Source: Buddleja alternifolia (taxonomy: Eukaryota; Streptophyta; Magnoliopsida; Lamiales; Scrophulariaceae). From it: a stretch of 64,000 nucleotides of DNA. Location of the stretch: NCBI GenBank assembly GCA_019426215.1, contig CM033396.1, positions 37,686,503 through 37,750,502 on the forward strand, given 5' to 3'. The position numbers and the translations under genes are program-made. Under the pieces are notes generated by a model. It searched no databases. It was not told where the DNA came from and saw only the letters and a program-made list of their open reading frames with translations. This document shows positions 46,181 to 56,915 of the stretch, one piece after another (position 1 is the first letter of the stretch; every line of letters starts with the position of its first letter).

Positions 46181-46620
46181 GAGGGGGGGGGGGAGTTTAC
46201 CGATTCGATCCGAGCTCTTGTAATTGGAATAAGTTCGGCAGCGGATCACGAAATCTTGGTGATCTTCTCTATCTAATGAATGAGGAGTTTGCTTTAAAAT
46301 CGTCCGCCTTGCACCCACCCTCGGAGTATATGCTTTTACAGGAATCACACAAGGATAGATTAGAAACCTCTGGTAAAATGCCCGCCCGTCACTCAACGGA
46401 TAAAGTACATTACATAGTCTAGGGATTGGCGACTTACCCTATTCAGTGACTTTGGCATTGGACATTCCCAAAAGGGGTACTAACGGGTTGGGTCAATTCA
46501 ATAATAGACGCATGTTGGCATTCCACCCTTTTTTCTCCTTTCAGGGTCTATCCGAAATAGAATTCAGTACTTCTTGGTCGTGAATATCTGCATTTTATTT
46601 TCTTAACATTTATATTGATA
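46175..46620. other. Possible organelle-derived segment (NUPT/NUMT candidate)
   Basis: The block has higher GC and a different texture from its surroundings: a run of GGGGGAGGGGGGGGGGGA (46177-46194), then CGATTCGATCCGAGCTC, GGCGACTTACCCTATTCAG, CCCAAAAGGGGTACTAACGGG and TTCTTGGTCGTGAATATC. Such words look like plastid spacer DNA to me, but I cannot place the segment. No intact gene is present. Confidence 0.3.
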
Positions 46621-48880
46621 ACAGTGTATCGAACAAATATAATTCATAGTGATAAGTGAAGTGGGTCCATTTATTTCCATCCCATAGGTTTTTTACTTTA
46701 CCTTATTCAAATGATGCTTTCTTGATATCAAGATGAAATAGGAAGGTCTTTAATTTTGAACATTGGATAATCCCCTAAATTCCTAAAAGGAGTTTTTTCC
46801 ACTTGAGCAAATGAAAAAGAAATAGAATGGTTCATATACAGTGAGAAAGCAAAATAGATTTGATTCATCTTTACTATTAATAGTGAAAAAGGATAGAGTA
46901 GAGTGAAAAGAAATGTAAAAGTTAAGTGTATATATATTATCTCAACCTGGAAATCTGACATTAATTAAAAAGAGAAGTATGATAAATCATTAAACAAAGG
47001 GAAGGGGATATAATTGGCATGGCTCTATTGATACAATTGGGTTTAGTCAGATCGGGTCTGGATTAGAATTTTCCAGATTGAGTAACTCACTCTTTTGCAG
47101 TCATGGAAAAGAAGCTCTTGACTTGCGTAAAAGAATTATCGTTTCCGTATATAGAACTCTTAGACCCATATTATGAATAATTGAATTGAAAAAAACATAA
47201 CCAAAGACTAAAACAATCCATTGCAAAAGAGTTTAATAACACTTTTCAACAAAAGAAATCTTAAAATTTAAAATCTTTAAGTAACTTACTAAGCAAATAC
47301 AAAATACTGGCTCCTAGCTTCCTACATGTGCTAAGAAGTCTAATCATTTTGTATTACAATAAATGTAAAATAGAAAAACTATGAGAATCCCAAGTAAATA
47401 ATAAAAAAATTCCTTTGTCATTTCTGAATGTTAGCAAAACTCAAAGTTAAAGATAAAATGGTAACGTAATAACTATTTATACTTTGACAAATTAAATTGT
47501 GTTCATGGTCATCTTTAGAAAATAATACTGGTTATATTATCAATATTCAATCCATCTCCACAATTTTCTTCAGAAGGATTTTAAAGAATGAAAAATTAAT
47601 CACTGTTAAAAAGAACTTATTAGTACAAAAACTCAATGAGTCCCTTCCATCCTATCGAACAACACAATTAATATTAGAAAGACCAAATAACAAAAAATAA
47701 AATCTAAGACAAAGTTTTAAGATTAAAGAGCTAAATTCATTTAAGCATAGAGAAAATAGAGAAAAATAATTAGAGGTTACTCATATTATAATTTTTGAAG
47801 CAACACCGGAATCTGATAAACAGAAGAACTAGAAAAAGGTAGGATCACTCGAAAATGGAAAAGAGGAAAATGTAGTGTGCAACAATAAAATTGAAAAACG
47901 AAAATAAAGAAAATGGATATGTAAATACGGAAACCTAATGAATCCTTCCCATCCTGTAAAACAATAAAATCAACCATTATTATCTAACTAATTAACATCA
48001 AACTAAAAGAAGCAGAATAACTGATTAATGATAACAATAAAACTACAAAAGAAAAAGTGACAAATAAAATCATACCGATTAAAGAATGTAGAGAAACATT
48101 TCAGTATTGTGCTATGGTACTAATTGCCATTGGTTTTGACTGAAAAATATGAAGAAACGTTTTATGAAGAAATGAGATTTGTTCCAATACAATATTGTAA
48201 CATCTTTCATAACATGTACCTAATTTATTTGGATATGAAATATTCGGATGTTTTTTAAATTTGAATGAGTAGAGATTTACTTAAACAGCTTCCTTATTTT
48301 TATTTTTATTTTTATTTTGAAGAAAAGTCGGTCTTATATATCATTCAATCGAAAGTTTACAACGCCTAGAACAATACAATTCATATCGACTCAAACGATG
48401 TAGTAAGAACATCTGAAACACCAACTATCAAGTTCTTGAAGATAACCAATCTTAAGAACTCACAAACGAACACAAGAAAATTCTTGTGCAACTCCTATTC
48501 AAGGAGAGATGAAACTCTCATTCAAGAGAGAAAGCAAATTCTCATACGAAAGAGAAAATAATCCTAAACAAAATATCTAAAACGCTATATAAAAAATTAT
48601 GTATCATCCGTCTTCATCTCGTCAGATTTGTCTCTGTCTCTTTAGATCCATATCCGTCTCGTCAGACTTGAAGATGTGATGTACAACTTTAAGAAGGGTG
48701 CTCCAACCCAACCCGCCGACGATGGTGGTGGTAACAGTGGTGAAGTAGACGACTGTTTCACCAAGCCATCGTCGGCGGAGGAAAATAGAAAAAAAAAAAA
48801 GAAGGTCAGGGTTTAGAGAGATGCGGAGAGAGAGCACTAGAAGACTCTTTTAAAACATCTTCCTTATTTTGAGTAACAAA
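46621..48880. other. AT-rich region without recognisable genes
   Basis: No coding exon, tRNA or clear transposon was recognised. The part near 46,730-47,170 may extend the organelle-like block. The part from 48,315 to 48,840 has repeated AAACTCTCATTCAAGAGAGAAAGC-type words and an open stretch on the minus strand with no recognisable domain. Confidence 0.3.
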
Positions 48881-48899
48881 ATTACTTTTGAATATTAAA

Positions 48900-49101
48900 T
48901 TTGTTAAACTTGTTGATAAATTATCATCCAATGAATTTTTTCTTAGTAATAAAATAATTCAAAATTCTGAGAAAATAGTATTTGGCCAAATTGTAGTCAA
49001 AATCAGTCAAACACAGCTATGCTATATACATAATGATGCTCTTGTAATCTCAGCGACCATCTCCAATTTTTGGGTCAAGAAGATTTTGGTGGACAGCGGT
49101 A
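48900..49101 (+). pseudogene. Gypsy aspartic protease fragment, left part
   Basis: Reading frame 0 gives HNDALVISATISNFWVKKILVDSG, the retropepsin entry of a plant Gypsy element with its catalytic Asp in VDSG. The frame is interrupted exactly here by a solo LTR and resumes at 49743 with SSADIISQLGIAKM, in the same frame. Confidence 0.8.
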
Positions 49102-49742
49102 TGTCATGCCCCGACAATTTGAAATATTTTGAGATGACCGGGACATGTCATCTTGCTCGGAGACGTGAGTCTAAAAGCTATTTAATTATTCTGGAAAAGT
49201 CTAGAATACTCTAGAAAAATGTAGAGACTTATAGAAAGTTGTAGAATTGTGTAGAACCGTGTAAAAACTCCTAGAATATCCTAGATAAGAGTAGAACAAT
49301 ATAGAATATTGTAGAGTTGTGTAGACATCTCTAGAAATATGTGGACAAACTAGGAAGTTTCTAGGATGAGAATATACCAAGGAATATTCTTTGAGAGTTT
49401 TACAGAGTCTCTCCCAACAGTAGGATCATCTGGATCTCCACCGTCCATTAAAGAGGTGGATTAGTATAAATAAGAGTGAAGATGTCATTTGTAACCAAGT
49501 CTAGAGCCAAGTGTAGAAACAAGTGGTGTAAGAGTAAGAGTAATTGAGAGTAATAGTGTAGTATTCTCTCAAACTCTACTCTTGTGTTCCCTCCCAATTT
49601 CTTACTCTTTACTGCCAAAATTCCCTTTTCACACACGAGCACGTGGGTGATTGTTGAGGCTGACTTAGCACAATCTTGCAAGAGGCAGATTAGAGGGCTA
49701 AGTGCCACACGGGACGTTAGTATCGAGGCTGAGTCCATGACA
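49102..49742 (+). repeat. Solo LTR inserted in a Gypsy protease
   Basis: 641 bp from TGTCATGCCCCGAC to GAGTCCATGACA, with TGTCATG/CATGACA inverted ends. GGTA flanks it on both sides (49098-49101 and 49743-49746). Removing it restores the protease frame across VDSG and SSAD. A TATA-like TAGTATAAATAAG occurs near 49453. No internal region remains, so it is a solo LTR; a diverged relative lies at 42772. Confidence 0.85.
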
Positions 49743-49805
49743 GGTAGTTCTGCCGACATCATATCTCAGTTGGGAATTGCCAAAATGTTCCATCTTCTTT
49801 AGGGA
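49743..49805 (+). pseudogene. Gypsy protease fragment, continuation after the solo LTR
   Basis: GSSADIISQLGIAKMF continues the protease motif from 49101. A stop follows at about 49800 and sequence after it is degenerate. Confidence 0.7.
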
Positions 49806-52360
49806 GTGCATCCCAGGTCATACTCAAGGACCTCTGGAACTTCTTTTCGCTCAACGTAAGAGAGATATATTTAGCCCATTATGTTGAGTACACATGAGGT
49901 TTTCTTATCTTATCTTTCGTTGCATCCCACATGAGATCTAATTTTTCCATGTTTGATTCCTTGCAGGATGACGATCGAATCTTTGGTCTAAATATTTAGA
50001 TTGCAAAAATATTTTTGCAGCTGAGTAAGTGGAGCTGCTATCCTTTTGAGTTGGTGAAAAAAAATTTGGAATTCATTGAGAGTTCATTATCTGCACAAGT
50101 TTGTTTATGGAGTTTTTATGTTAGAACTTATGGTATGAAACAAAAAATAGAAGAAGTACTATATTTGCAATAGTAAAGATGCACTAATTTTTAACAAAAG
50201 TTCTCTTTTGCATGACTTGAATGTTGCAGATACATGAATTCCATGTGATATCTTTGCTTTCCCTCATACGACATATTCGGGAGCTTTATCGTTTAAGTAA
50301 GTTTAAAGCCAAAAAACTTTAATCGTCATTGTTAGTTGGTAACCCAATTAATGTTTAATCGTCATTGTAATGGATTTCCTTGTCCACGGGTGATGATCTT
50401 AATCTTGAGTAGACTACGGTTATCAGGATCTTACGAGTAGTGCATTCTGTCTTTGAAAATGGACGTATCGAACATGCAGATTATATAACGTTCCTTATGA
50501 CATTACTGTCGCATTTTTGAGTTTGTCCTGGTATGTGAGTGCTTATATACTTTTGATTATACCCTTCTTGTTCTTGTTATATCCTTTTATCTTATTACAA
50601 CTTTTTGTGAATTTCGATCTTTTTGCAGAAAAAATTTCTGCTTGGGAGCAGGATTTTACAAACAGACCAACATTTAGACGTGTTATTGAGGAAGTCTTGT
50701 CAATCTTAGTGATCGTGTTGATGTTGATCTTGTTGTTGTTCTCCAGAGTCTGATAGTACGTCTCTAACAATCTTAATTGCTTCTTTTTTTGTTCTTTCTG
50801 TATTAATATCATTCTGATAGAATGATTACTTTCACCTCGTTCTTCAGTTGAAAATTGCCTATGGACAACACCCGTGCATTTCTTTGGGTGCTTGTGAGAT
50901 TAGACCCACAAGCCATGTCTATTTCTGAGGAGACCATTGGGAGTTTAAGCCACTTACTCGCGGAGTACTTGGTCGATTTCGTACACGTGAGACTTTTCAC
51001 ATTTTGAAAAAAAGAAATTTTAGACACATGAATTTATGCTTCACGTTAACTTCATGCAGAATATTAGGGAAGATGGAAATTTAGTAGATGATCCATAAAC
51101 ATGTAAATATTACTTGACACCCACTTTTAATCTCTTTCACGTGCGCCAAGGATTGCTAAAAATTGTGTTAGAGGAGATAAGTGGTTGGGCATTGGTGGAT
51201 ATTAGATGTGGAATGAACCCAAGATGAAAGAATCTCTTTTATCATGGCATCTAGAGATGATAGTAACATTGGTTGAGAATGTCGAACAATTATTGGTACA
51301 TGTTTAGATTTTGTATTATTTTAATTTTAATTTTTACTATGACAGACTAATGTAACACACCTTTTTAAAGTCCTCTGATGGGAAAAATATGATAGTGGAG
51401 GAAAATGATCAAATTCAACGTGCACTGATGTGTTGAGGCTTAAAGGCATTCGATTCTACCGTCTGGCCAGGATGATGTAAAGATGATTGAGGACTGGACG
51501 TTTGATAAGGATATTTGGTATTCTATGATTCATCCTAATGCCATTAAACAGTTCAATTGGTTAAGTCATATGAGGAATCGTGTATTCATATTTTTCGATA
51601 GTGCCTTGTTCTTCAAACAAATAACTGTTTTTCTCCCTATTGAGCATTTGCATGAGTCGGGTACATTTTAATTTTACTTGCTTCTATTCATGATAATTAT
51701 CATAGATATCTGGTAGTTTATGCATTGTGGTTGATATGGCATGCATGAAATGAGTCTCTCTTTCGAAATAAACCAGTTTGTGCTAAATCTTTGTGGCAAG
51801 TGTGAATATTCCAATGAAGCAGCCCCCACTCAAAGTCACTTCATAGGCTGTGCTAGAAACCTCTCACGGGAAGTTTTCAAGATTATTACCGATGGTGCCT
51901 CTCGAGTGAATCCTGGGCTCGTAGGAATCAATAATGATTTGTTATGTTTGAAAAAACAATTCAATTGGTTAATATAGGTCAGTTTTCTGCTAGGATAAAT
52001 TGATGAATCGATAGCATTTCGGTCGATATTTCTTTAGTTTCATGTTGAAGGTAAAGTAGTTCTCACATAATTCTAAGTTCTTAGGTAATTTCAGCATATT
52101 GAACTGATGCTTCCCAATAAATTTGTTAGTTTAAACTTCTCAACTTATTGCTATTAAAATAAAAGGCACAACTTAATGTAAATGACGACACTACTATCAT
52201 GTAAAATTAGATTTTATCTTTTTTGACATGTATGATGTTCGAATATTCTCTACCATTGTTTCAAAGAATTCCGATAATATATTTTCTTTTAAGAAGTAAG
52301 AAAATCAAACAAAATTATCATTAAAAAAAATCAAAGAAAAGGGCATCTGGATATTGTCCC
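49806..52360. other. Degenerate transposon-rich region, no intact gene
   Basis: Short fragments look exon-like or TE-derived but lack a recognisable full domain: an ISAWEQDFTNRPTFRRVIEEVL stretch at about 50,635-50,703 after a TTTTTGCAG acceptor, and an ITDGASRVNPGLVGI stretch near 51,890-51,935 resembling the start of a LINE-type RNase H. Stops are frequent. I cannot assign these. Confidence 0.35.
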
Positions 52361-52701
52361 CAAGTGGATAGTCGTAGCTCTACCGACATCATATATTCTA
52401 TGATGTTTTTGTTCAGTTGGATATTGACAACGCCCAACTCCAAGGCGTCAATACCCCTCTCACAGGAATCTCAGGTGAAATGGTAGAGGTATTGGGGAAA
52501 ATATCTCTCCCTTTGTCTCTAGGATTATATCCGGCATGTTTAACCGAGATGGTTAAATTTTTTGTCGTTAAAACCCCATCATCTTATAAAATTATCTTGG
52601 AAAGGCCGAGCTTAGACCTGTTTCATGCTATTATCTCCACATATCATATGAAGATAAAGTTCCAACTTTGGGAGGGACATGCGAAGTCGTTGGAGACTTA
52701 A
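52360..52701 (+). pseudogene. Second Gypsy aspartic protease fragment
   Basis: VDSRSSTDII at 52364-52393 repeats the retropepsin motif (Gly changed to Arg), then after a frame change LDIDNAQLQGVNTPLTG, FVVKTPSSYKIILERPSLDLF and AIISTYHMKIKF follow the usual plant Gypsy protease order, ending at a stop near 52701. It may be part of the same old element as the fragment at 48900-49805, or of a related one. Confidence 0.75.
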
Positions 52702-52811
52702 GAATGGCAAGAGAGTGTTATGCTAGCACACTCCAAAAATCAAGTGAGAAAAAAAAATCACTGCCGGTCATCTGGTCGAGATGGCAAAGGCAAATAAGTC
52801 GTCGTCAATAC

Positions 52812-54568
52812 TGTTAGGAATTTCATATTAGATGTTTTGATGATGACAAATAGGACTTCCTGTTAGACCCCGAAAAGTGTAAAAGCTTTCATAGAATGTT
52901 ATGTATAAGTACCTGAAAGCTTATTTATCTTAGGCTTATAGTATTTATCTTTGTAGAATTCACCAAGTATGTGACACTAAATCACTTAGGAAAATTCTGG
53001 GTGAGTCTACCAAGTGATGAAGGTGAAGATCAAGCGTCTGAAGCTACAATAGATAAAGATATCTTGAAGCGTCCGTCAAACGCTTTAGGGATTATCCCAG
53101 TGCTCAAACTAAGAATGGATAACTCAGGCCGAATACTCAACATCAAGTGAAATGACAGAATTCTCAGTAAGACCATCAAGACAAGATTGAAGAGTAAGCG
53201 TCTGAAATAAAGAGAAGAAACTCAGGATCAGTCCAAGCGTCTGTCCAATACACGAGAATAACTATTCTCTTCAGCAAGTGTCCAAAAGGTTAAACCAACA
53301 CAACCTACAAAAGAACGTAACCTGAAAACTCAAACCCAAAACTATCCAAAGACTTAAAAATGCATGAATCAAACGGACGAATTATTTCCAACGGAAATAA
53401 GACAAGACGCATTAAAAGTCGGATAAGTGCTATTAAAATATAAGCACTATAACGTATGGGTAAGCCATTCTTTTGACCGAAACTGTCAGAAGTTATGAAA
53501 CCAAGAACATGCCTAACTAATTAAGTATACCCAAAGTTAGAAATGTCTGAACTCAAGGAATGTTTGGGGAAACGAGACTCCAACCGTGTCAAACGGACAA
53601 AAACCACCAATACCTTATAAATAGCTCTTTCAACAAACAAGTAAAATACACAAAAAAAAAGGCAAAAAATACCTACTTTGTTGAAAGAAAAGCTTACTGA
53701 AAATCATAGCCAAATATCCATATAAGCTTTTCACAAATATTCCAGAGACAGTCACCCATATCTCAAATCTCTTTTTAAGAAGAACCTATACTACCATTGA
53801 GATATCCCCAAGTTGTTTGAACTTTCCAAAAACAAACAAACCCGTGACCAAAACCATCAACACCTTTCATCTGAGTGAGAAAGCTGGTTGACTTGCAAGC
53901 AATATTTTTGTGTAAAAGAAGCTTGTTGAAGTTGATCTCTATTGGAACTGAAATCTGTGTGACCAAGGAGTTCCGAGATCAAGAGTAACTTGCACCATTT
54001 CTGAGTGAAAGAAGCAAGAGGATAGAAGGTCTTTAGTGGAGCTGAAATCTGTGTGACCAAGGAGTTCCGAGATCATATCCAATCTCCCTCTATCTTGTAG
54101 AAGTCTCTGTGTGACTCTTCGATAATCATCATAGTGGAAAAACCTCCCTGATAAAAGGAGAAGAAGGACGTAGCTGGGATTACATCACCCAGTGAACCTT
54201 ACAAATATCTTGTGTCATTTACCTCTTTAAGCATTCATTGTTTTACTGCTTTATTATTCATATTGCATACATTCTGATAAAGTCTTAAAACAACTAAGCG
54301 ACTACTTTCGATTAATTAACCGAACGCTAAGCTATAAAATACTTCCGCTGTGCTAACTCTGATTTAGTGACTAAACTCTGCCCTACTTTGGTAAGCGTTG
54401 AAATCACCGAGTCTAAGTTAACGTTTCTCAAGCGCCACATCCAACGCTTAAACTTGTCAAGCGTTCAAATACTTCAAAGTGATACGAACTTTTAAGAAGT
54501 CGAAAAAGACTTCAGGGTCTATTCAACCCCCCCTTCTAGACCCTTTCGTATACCACTTGGGACCAACA
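52812..54568 (+). repeat. 5' LTR of the SIRE/Maximus-type element
   Basis: About 1,757 bp from TGTTAGGAATTTC to GGGACCAACA. CTTATAAATAGC at 53614-53625 is a TATA box. A 34-bp exact direct repeat (CTGAAATCTGTGTGACC... at 53948-53981 and 54042-54075) lies in the transcribed part. The sequence is dotted with AAGCGT/ACGCTT words, as is the whole element. Confidence 0.85.
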
Positions 54569-54570
54569 AG

Positions 54571-54582
54571 TGGTATCAGAGC
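54571..54582 (+). other. Primer binding site (initiator-Met tRNA)
   Basis: TGGTATCAGAGC begins two bases after the LTR, the standard Copia primer site. Its first half also pairs with LTR sequence just upstream (TACCACTTG at 54551-54559 with CAAGTGGTA at 54567-54575). Confidence 0.95.
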
Positions 54583-54687
54583 GGTTGAAGTTGAAACCTA
54601 AGCGTTTCCAAGCGTAACTGCTTGTTCAGATCCATTTTTTTAAAAAAAAATAAAATTTTGTCGCTTTAAAATTACTTTAAATTCTTC

Positions 54688-56901
54688 ATGGTATTCTCTA
54701 AAGTTCCCAAGTTGACCGAGTCAAATTATGACTCTTGGAAGGTCAAAGCGTTTACTTATTTGTGTTCATGTGATGATGAAATGTGTGATATCATTTCAGA
54801 TGGGCCAATCAAAATATACAAAGTTATCACCAGAGCGCCCGAAGCCACAGAAGAAACACCTGACGGTTATGTGGAGAAGCCCAAACAAGAATGGTCCACC
54901 GATGAGCGTCGACGAGCCAATCTAGACAATGTCGGTCGGAATGCATTATACACAGCCATTGGTGACAATGACAACTTATTCAACAAAGTCAAATCATGCA
55001 ATACAACTAAAGAAATTTGGGATAAGTTGGCTACTATTTGTGGTGGCTCAGCACAAATAAAGGAAAACAAATTATCAATTGCCAAAGAAAAATTCAACGG
55101 CTTCAAGATGCTACCTAATGAGACGCTAGAGCAATTAGACATGAGGTTTACAACCCTTGTCACTGAACTAACATCTCTGGGTATGGAGCTACAAAATCGA
55201 GAAACAGTGGTCAAAATCTTTAGAAGTCTTCCAAGCAGATTCCTGATGAAAACAACTGCAATGAGAGAATCAAACAATCTGGACAGCCTAACTCCAGAAG
55301 ATGCTTTTTCAGAACTCAAAGCATTTGAGTTTGAGCTGAATTCGGCCAGTGATGCAATAAGTAATCCAGTGATCGAATCTGGAGCGTTAATGGCATCAAT
55401 CAAAGGAAAATCTATCAAAGAAAAAGGCTCGGATATAAGTGAGGAAGAAGAACTGGCGCTTCTAAATAGATTTAGGAAATTCCTGAAATATGAAAAGAAG
55501 GGAAACAGTCCTAAGCACCCAGGACAAAGTTCATATCAAGCGCTTCCTCAAATACAACCACAATATCAAGCGCCTCACTATCCTGCGTCCTCCTCCCTAG
55601 CGCCAATTCAATATCAAACTCCTTCTCAGCAAGATCTCTCAGCGCCTGCAGCGTTAAACCAACGATCCACAAGATTAACAAACGAACAAAAGATGAAGAC
55701 CAATCTTTGTTACAACTGCAGGAGACCAGGGCATTTCCAAGTTAATTGCCCATATCCAAATGTGTCTAAACCTACAAAGCAAGATCACGCGGATAGAAAC
55801 CAATTCAGGAGCAACCTGAGACAACAAGGCTTGCTAGCAGAATCAGAACCTCTCTATACGCCTGAAGAGGACTTGGAATCATCAGATGAAAGCAGCGATG
55901 ATGAACCATCAAAGGACTCAGCATTCATTTGTCTCATGGCAAGAGAAAATGAAGCATCTAACGACTTACCATCTGAGGTAACCACTGATTTGTATCATCC
56001 TCTCTCTTATGATGAATTACTTGACAAAGTAAAGGAATATTATACAGATTGTCAAGATGCCACCAAATTATTCCAAAATCACCATTGTATTATTTCAGCA
56101 CTCAGAAGTGATAACTTAACGCTCAAAGCAGAGTTGCAAATTCAGCAACAGTGCATTGAGAAAAACCAATCACTCGAGAGTGAAATTACTCAGCTAAAAG
56201 GTGATCTTGATATAATAGTCAAAAGAGAAGCTGAAATGGTCGCTAAACTTGCCAAATCAGAGCAGCTTATCTCTTCATTATCAAAAGCGTCTAGAACGCT
56301 AGATAATGTGACTAAAGTAACCAGGGCATTTGGTGAAAAGACCGGTCTAGGTTTTGATAAATTTAGTTATAAAGCCAAAGCGTCCAATGTTACAACAATC
56401 AACAAAGGAAAAGGTGTAATCTTTGTTGAAGAAAGTTCAATCAGACAAACGCTGAATGAATCAACAAATACTGGTACAAAAGCTAATGATAAAGTCAACA
56501 CTGACTCAGGCAAAGGAAAGACCAAAGCGAATGTCTCACAAAAGAAAATATATCCAAACGCTCAAAAAGCTAAGGAGATATTTTCTGCCAGTGAATCAAA
56601 CGTTAAGCGTCCCGCACCAAAAGTGCATCCTAAGCCAGTACCAAACAGAATCAAACGTCTATATCCAAAACAATCCAGTTCATATTATCAACACTATGAT
56701 AATTATGATTACGATTATGATTATTACTATAATCAAGGATATTTCTATACATCTAGAAAAAGTATGCAACTCAAAACGAAACCCAAGAAGGCCAATCTTT
56801 CTCCCATAGTGAAGACAAGGCAAATATGGGTTCCGAAAAATCTAATTCACGTCACTAACAAAGAAGGACCCAAAACAAAATGGGTACCTAAAGGAAATTA
56901 G
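54688..56901 (+). CDS. SIRE-type Gag polyprotein
   Basis: 737 aa, uninterrupted. The N-terminus has the DUF4219/UBN2 gag region (VPKLTESNYDSWKVKAFTYL, WDKLATICGGSAQIKENKL, FRSLPSRFLMKTTAM). A CCHC zinc knuckle CYNCRRPGHFQVNC sits at residues about 341-354. A long extension follows: acidic EEDLESSDESSDDE, a coiled coil at about residues 470-545 (SLESEITQLKGDLDIIVKREAEMVAKL), Lys-rich stretches, and a Tyr-rich HYDNYDYDYDYYY before QIWVPKNLIHV and the stop. Pol starts 14 bases downstream in another frame, so pol needs separate initiation or recoding. Confidence 0.92.
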   Translation: MVFSKVPKLTESNYDSWKVKAFTYLCSCDDEMCDIISDGPIKIYKVITRAPEATEETPDGYVEKPKQEWSTDERRRANLDNVGRNALYTAIGDNDNLFNKVKSCNTTKEIWDKLATICGGSAQIKENKLSIAKEKFNGFKMLPNETLEQLDMRFTTLVTELTSLGMELQNRETVVKIFRSLPSRFLMKTTAMRESNNLDSLTPEDAFSELKAFEFELNSASDAISNPVIESGALMASIKGKSIKEKGSDISEEEELALLNRFRKFLKYEKKGNSPKHPGQSSYQALPQIQPQYQAPHYPASSSLAPIQYQTPSQQDLSAPAALNQRSTRLTNEQKMKTNLCYNCRRPGHFQVNCPYPNVSKPTKQDHADRNQFRSNLRQQGLLAESEPLYTPEEDLESSDESSDDEPSKDSAFICLMARENEASNDLPSEVTTDLYHPLSYDELLDKVKEYYTDCQDATKLFQNHHCIISALRSDNLTLKAELQIQQQCIEKNQSLESEITQLKGDLDIIVKREAEMVAKLAKSEQLISSLSKASRTLDNVTKVTRAFGEKTGLGFDKFSYKAKASNVTTINKGKGVIFVEESSIRQTLNESTNTGTKANDKVNTDSGKGKTKANVSQKKIYPNAQKAKEIFSASESNVKRPAPKVHPKPVPNRIKRLYPKQSSSYYQHYDNYDYDYDYYYNQGYFYTSRKSMQLKTKPKKANLSPIVKTRQIWVPKNLIHVTNKEGPKTKWVPKGN

Positions 56902-56915
56902 ATCTGCCCTTTTGA

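Noticed and set aside
53775..54060. Minus-strand ORFs in the SIRE-type LTR
   Set aside because: They arise from the 34-bp direct repeat inside the LTR and have no recognisable domain.
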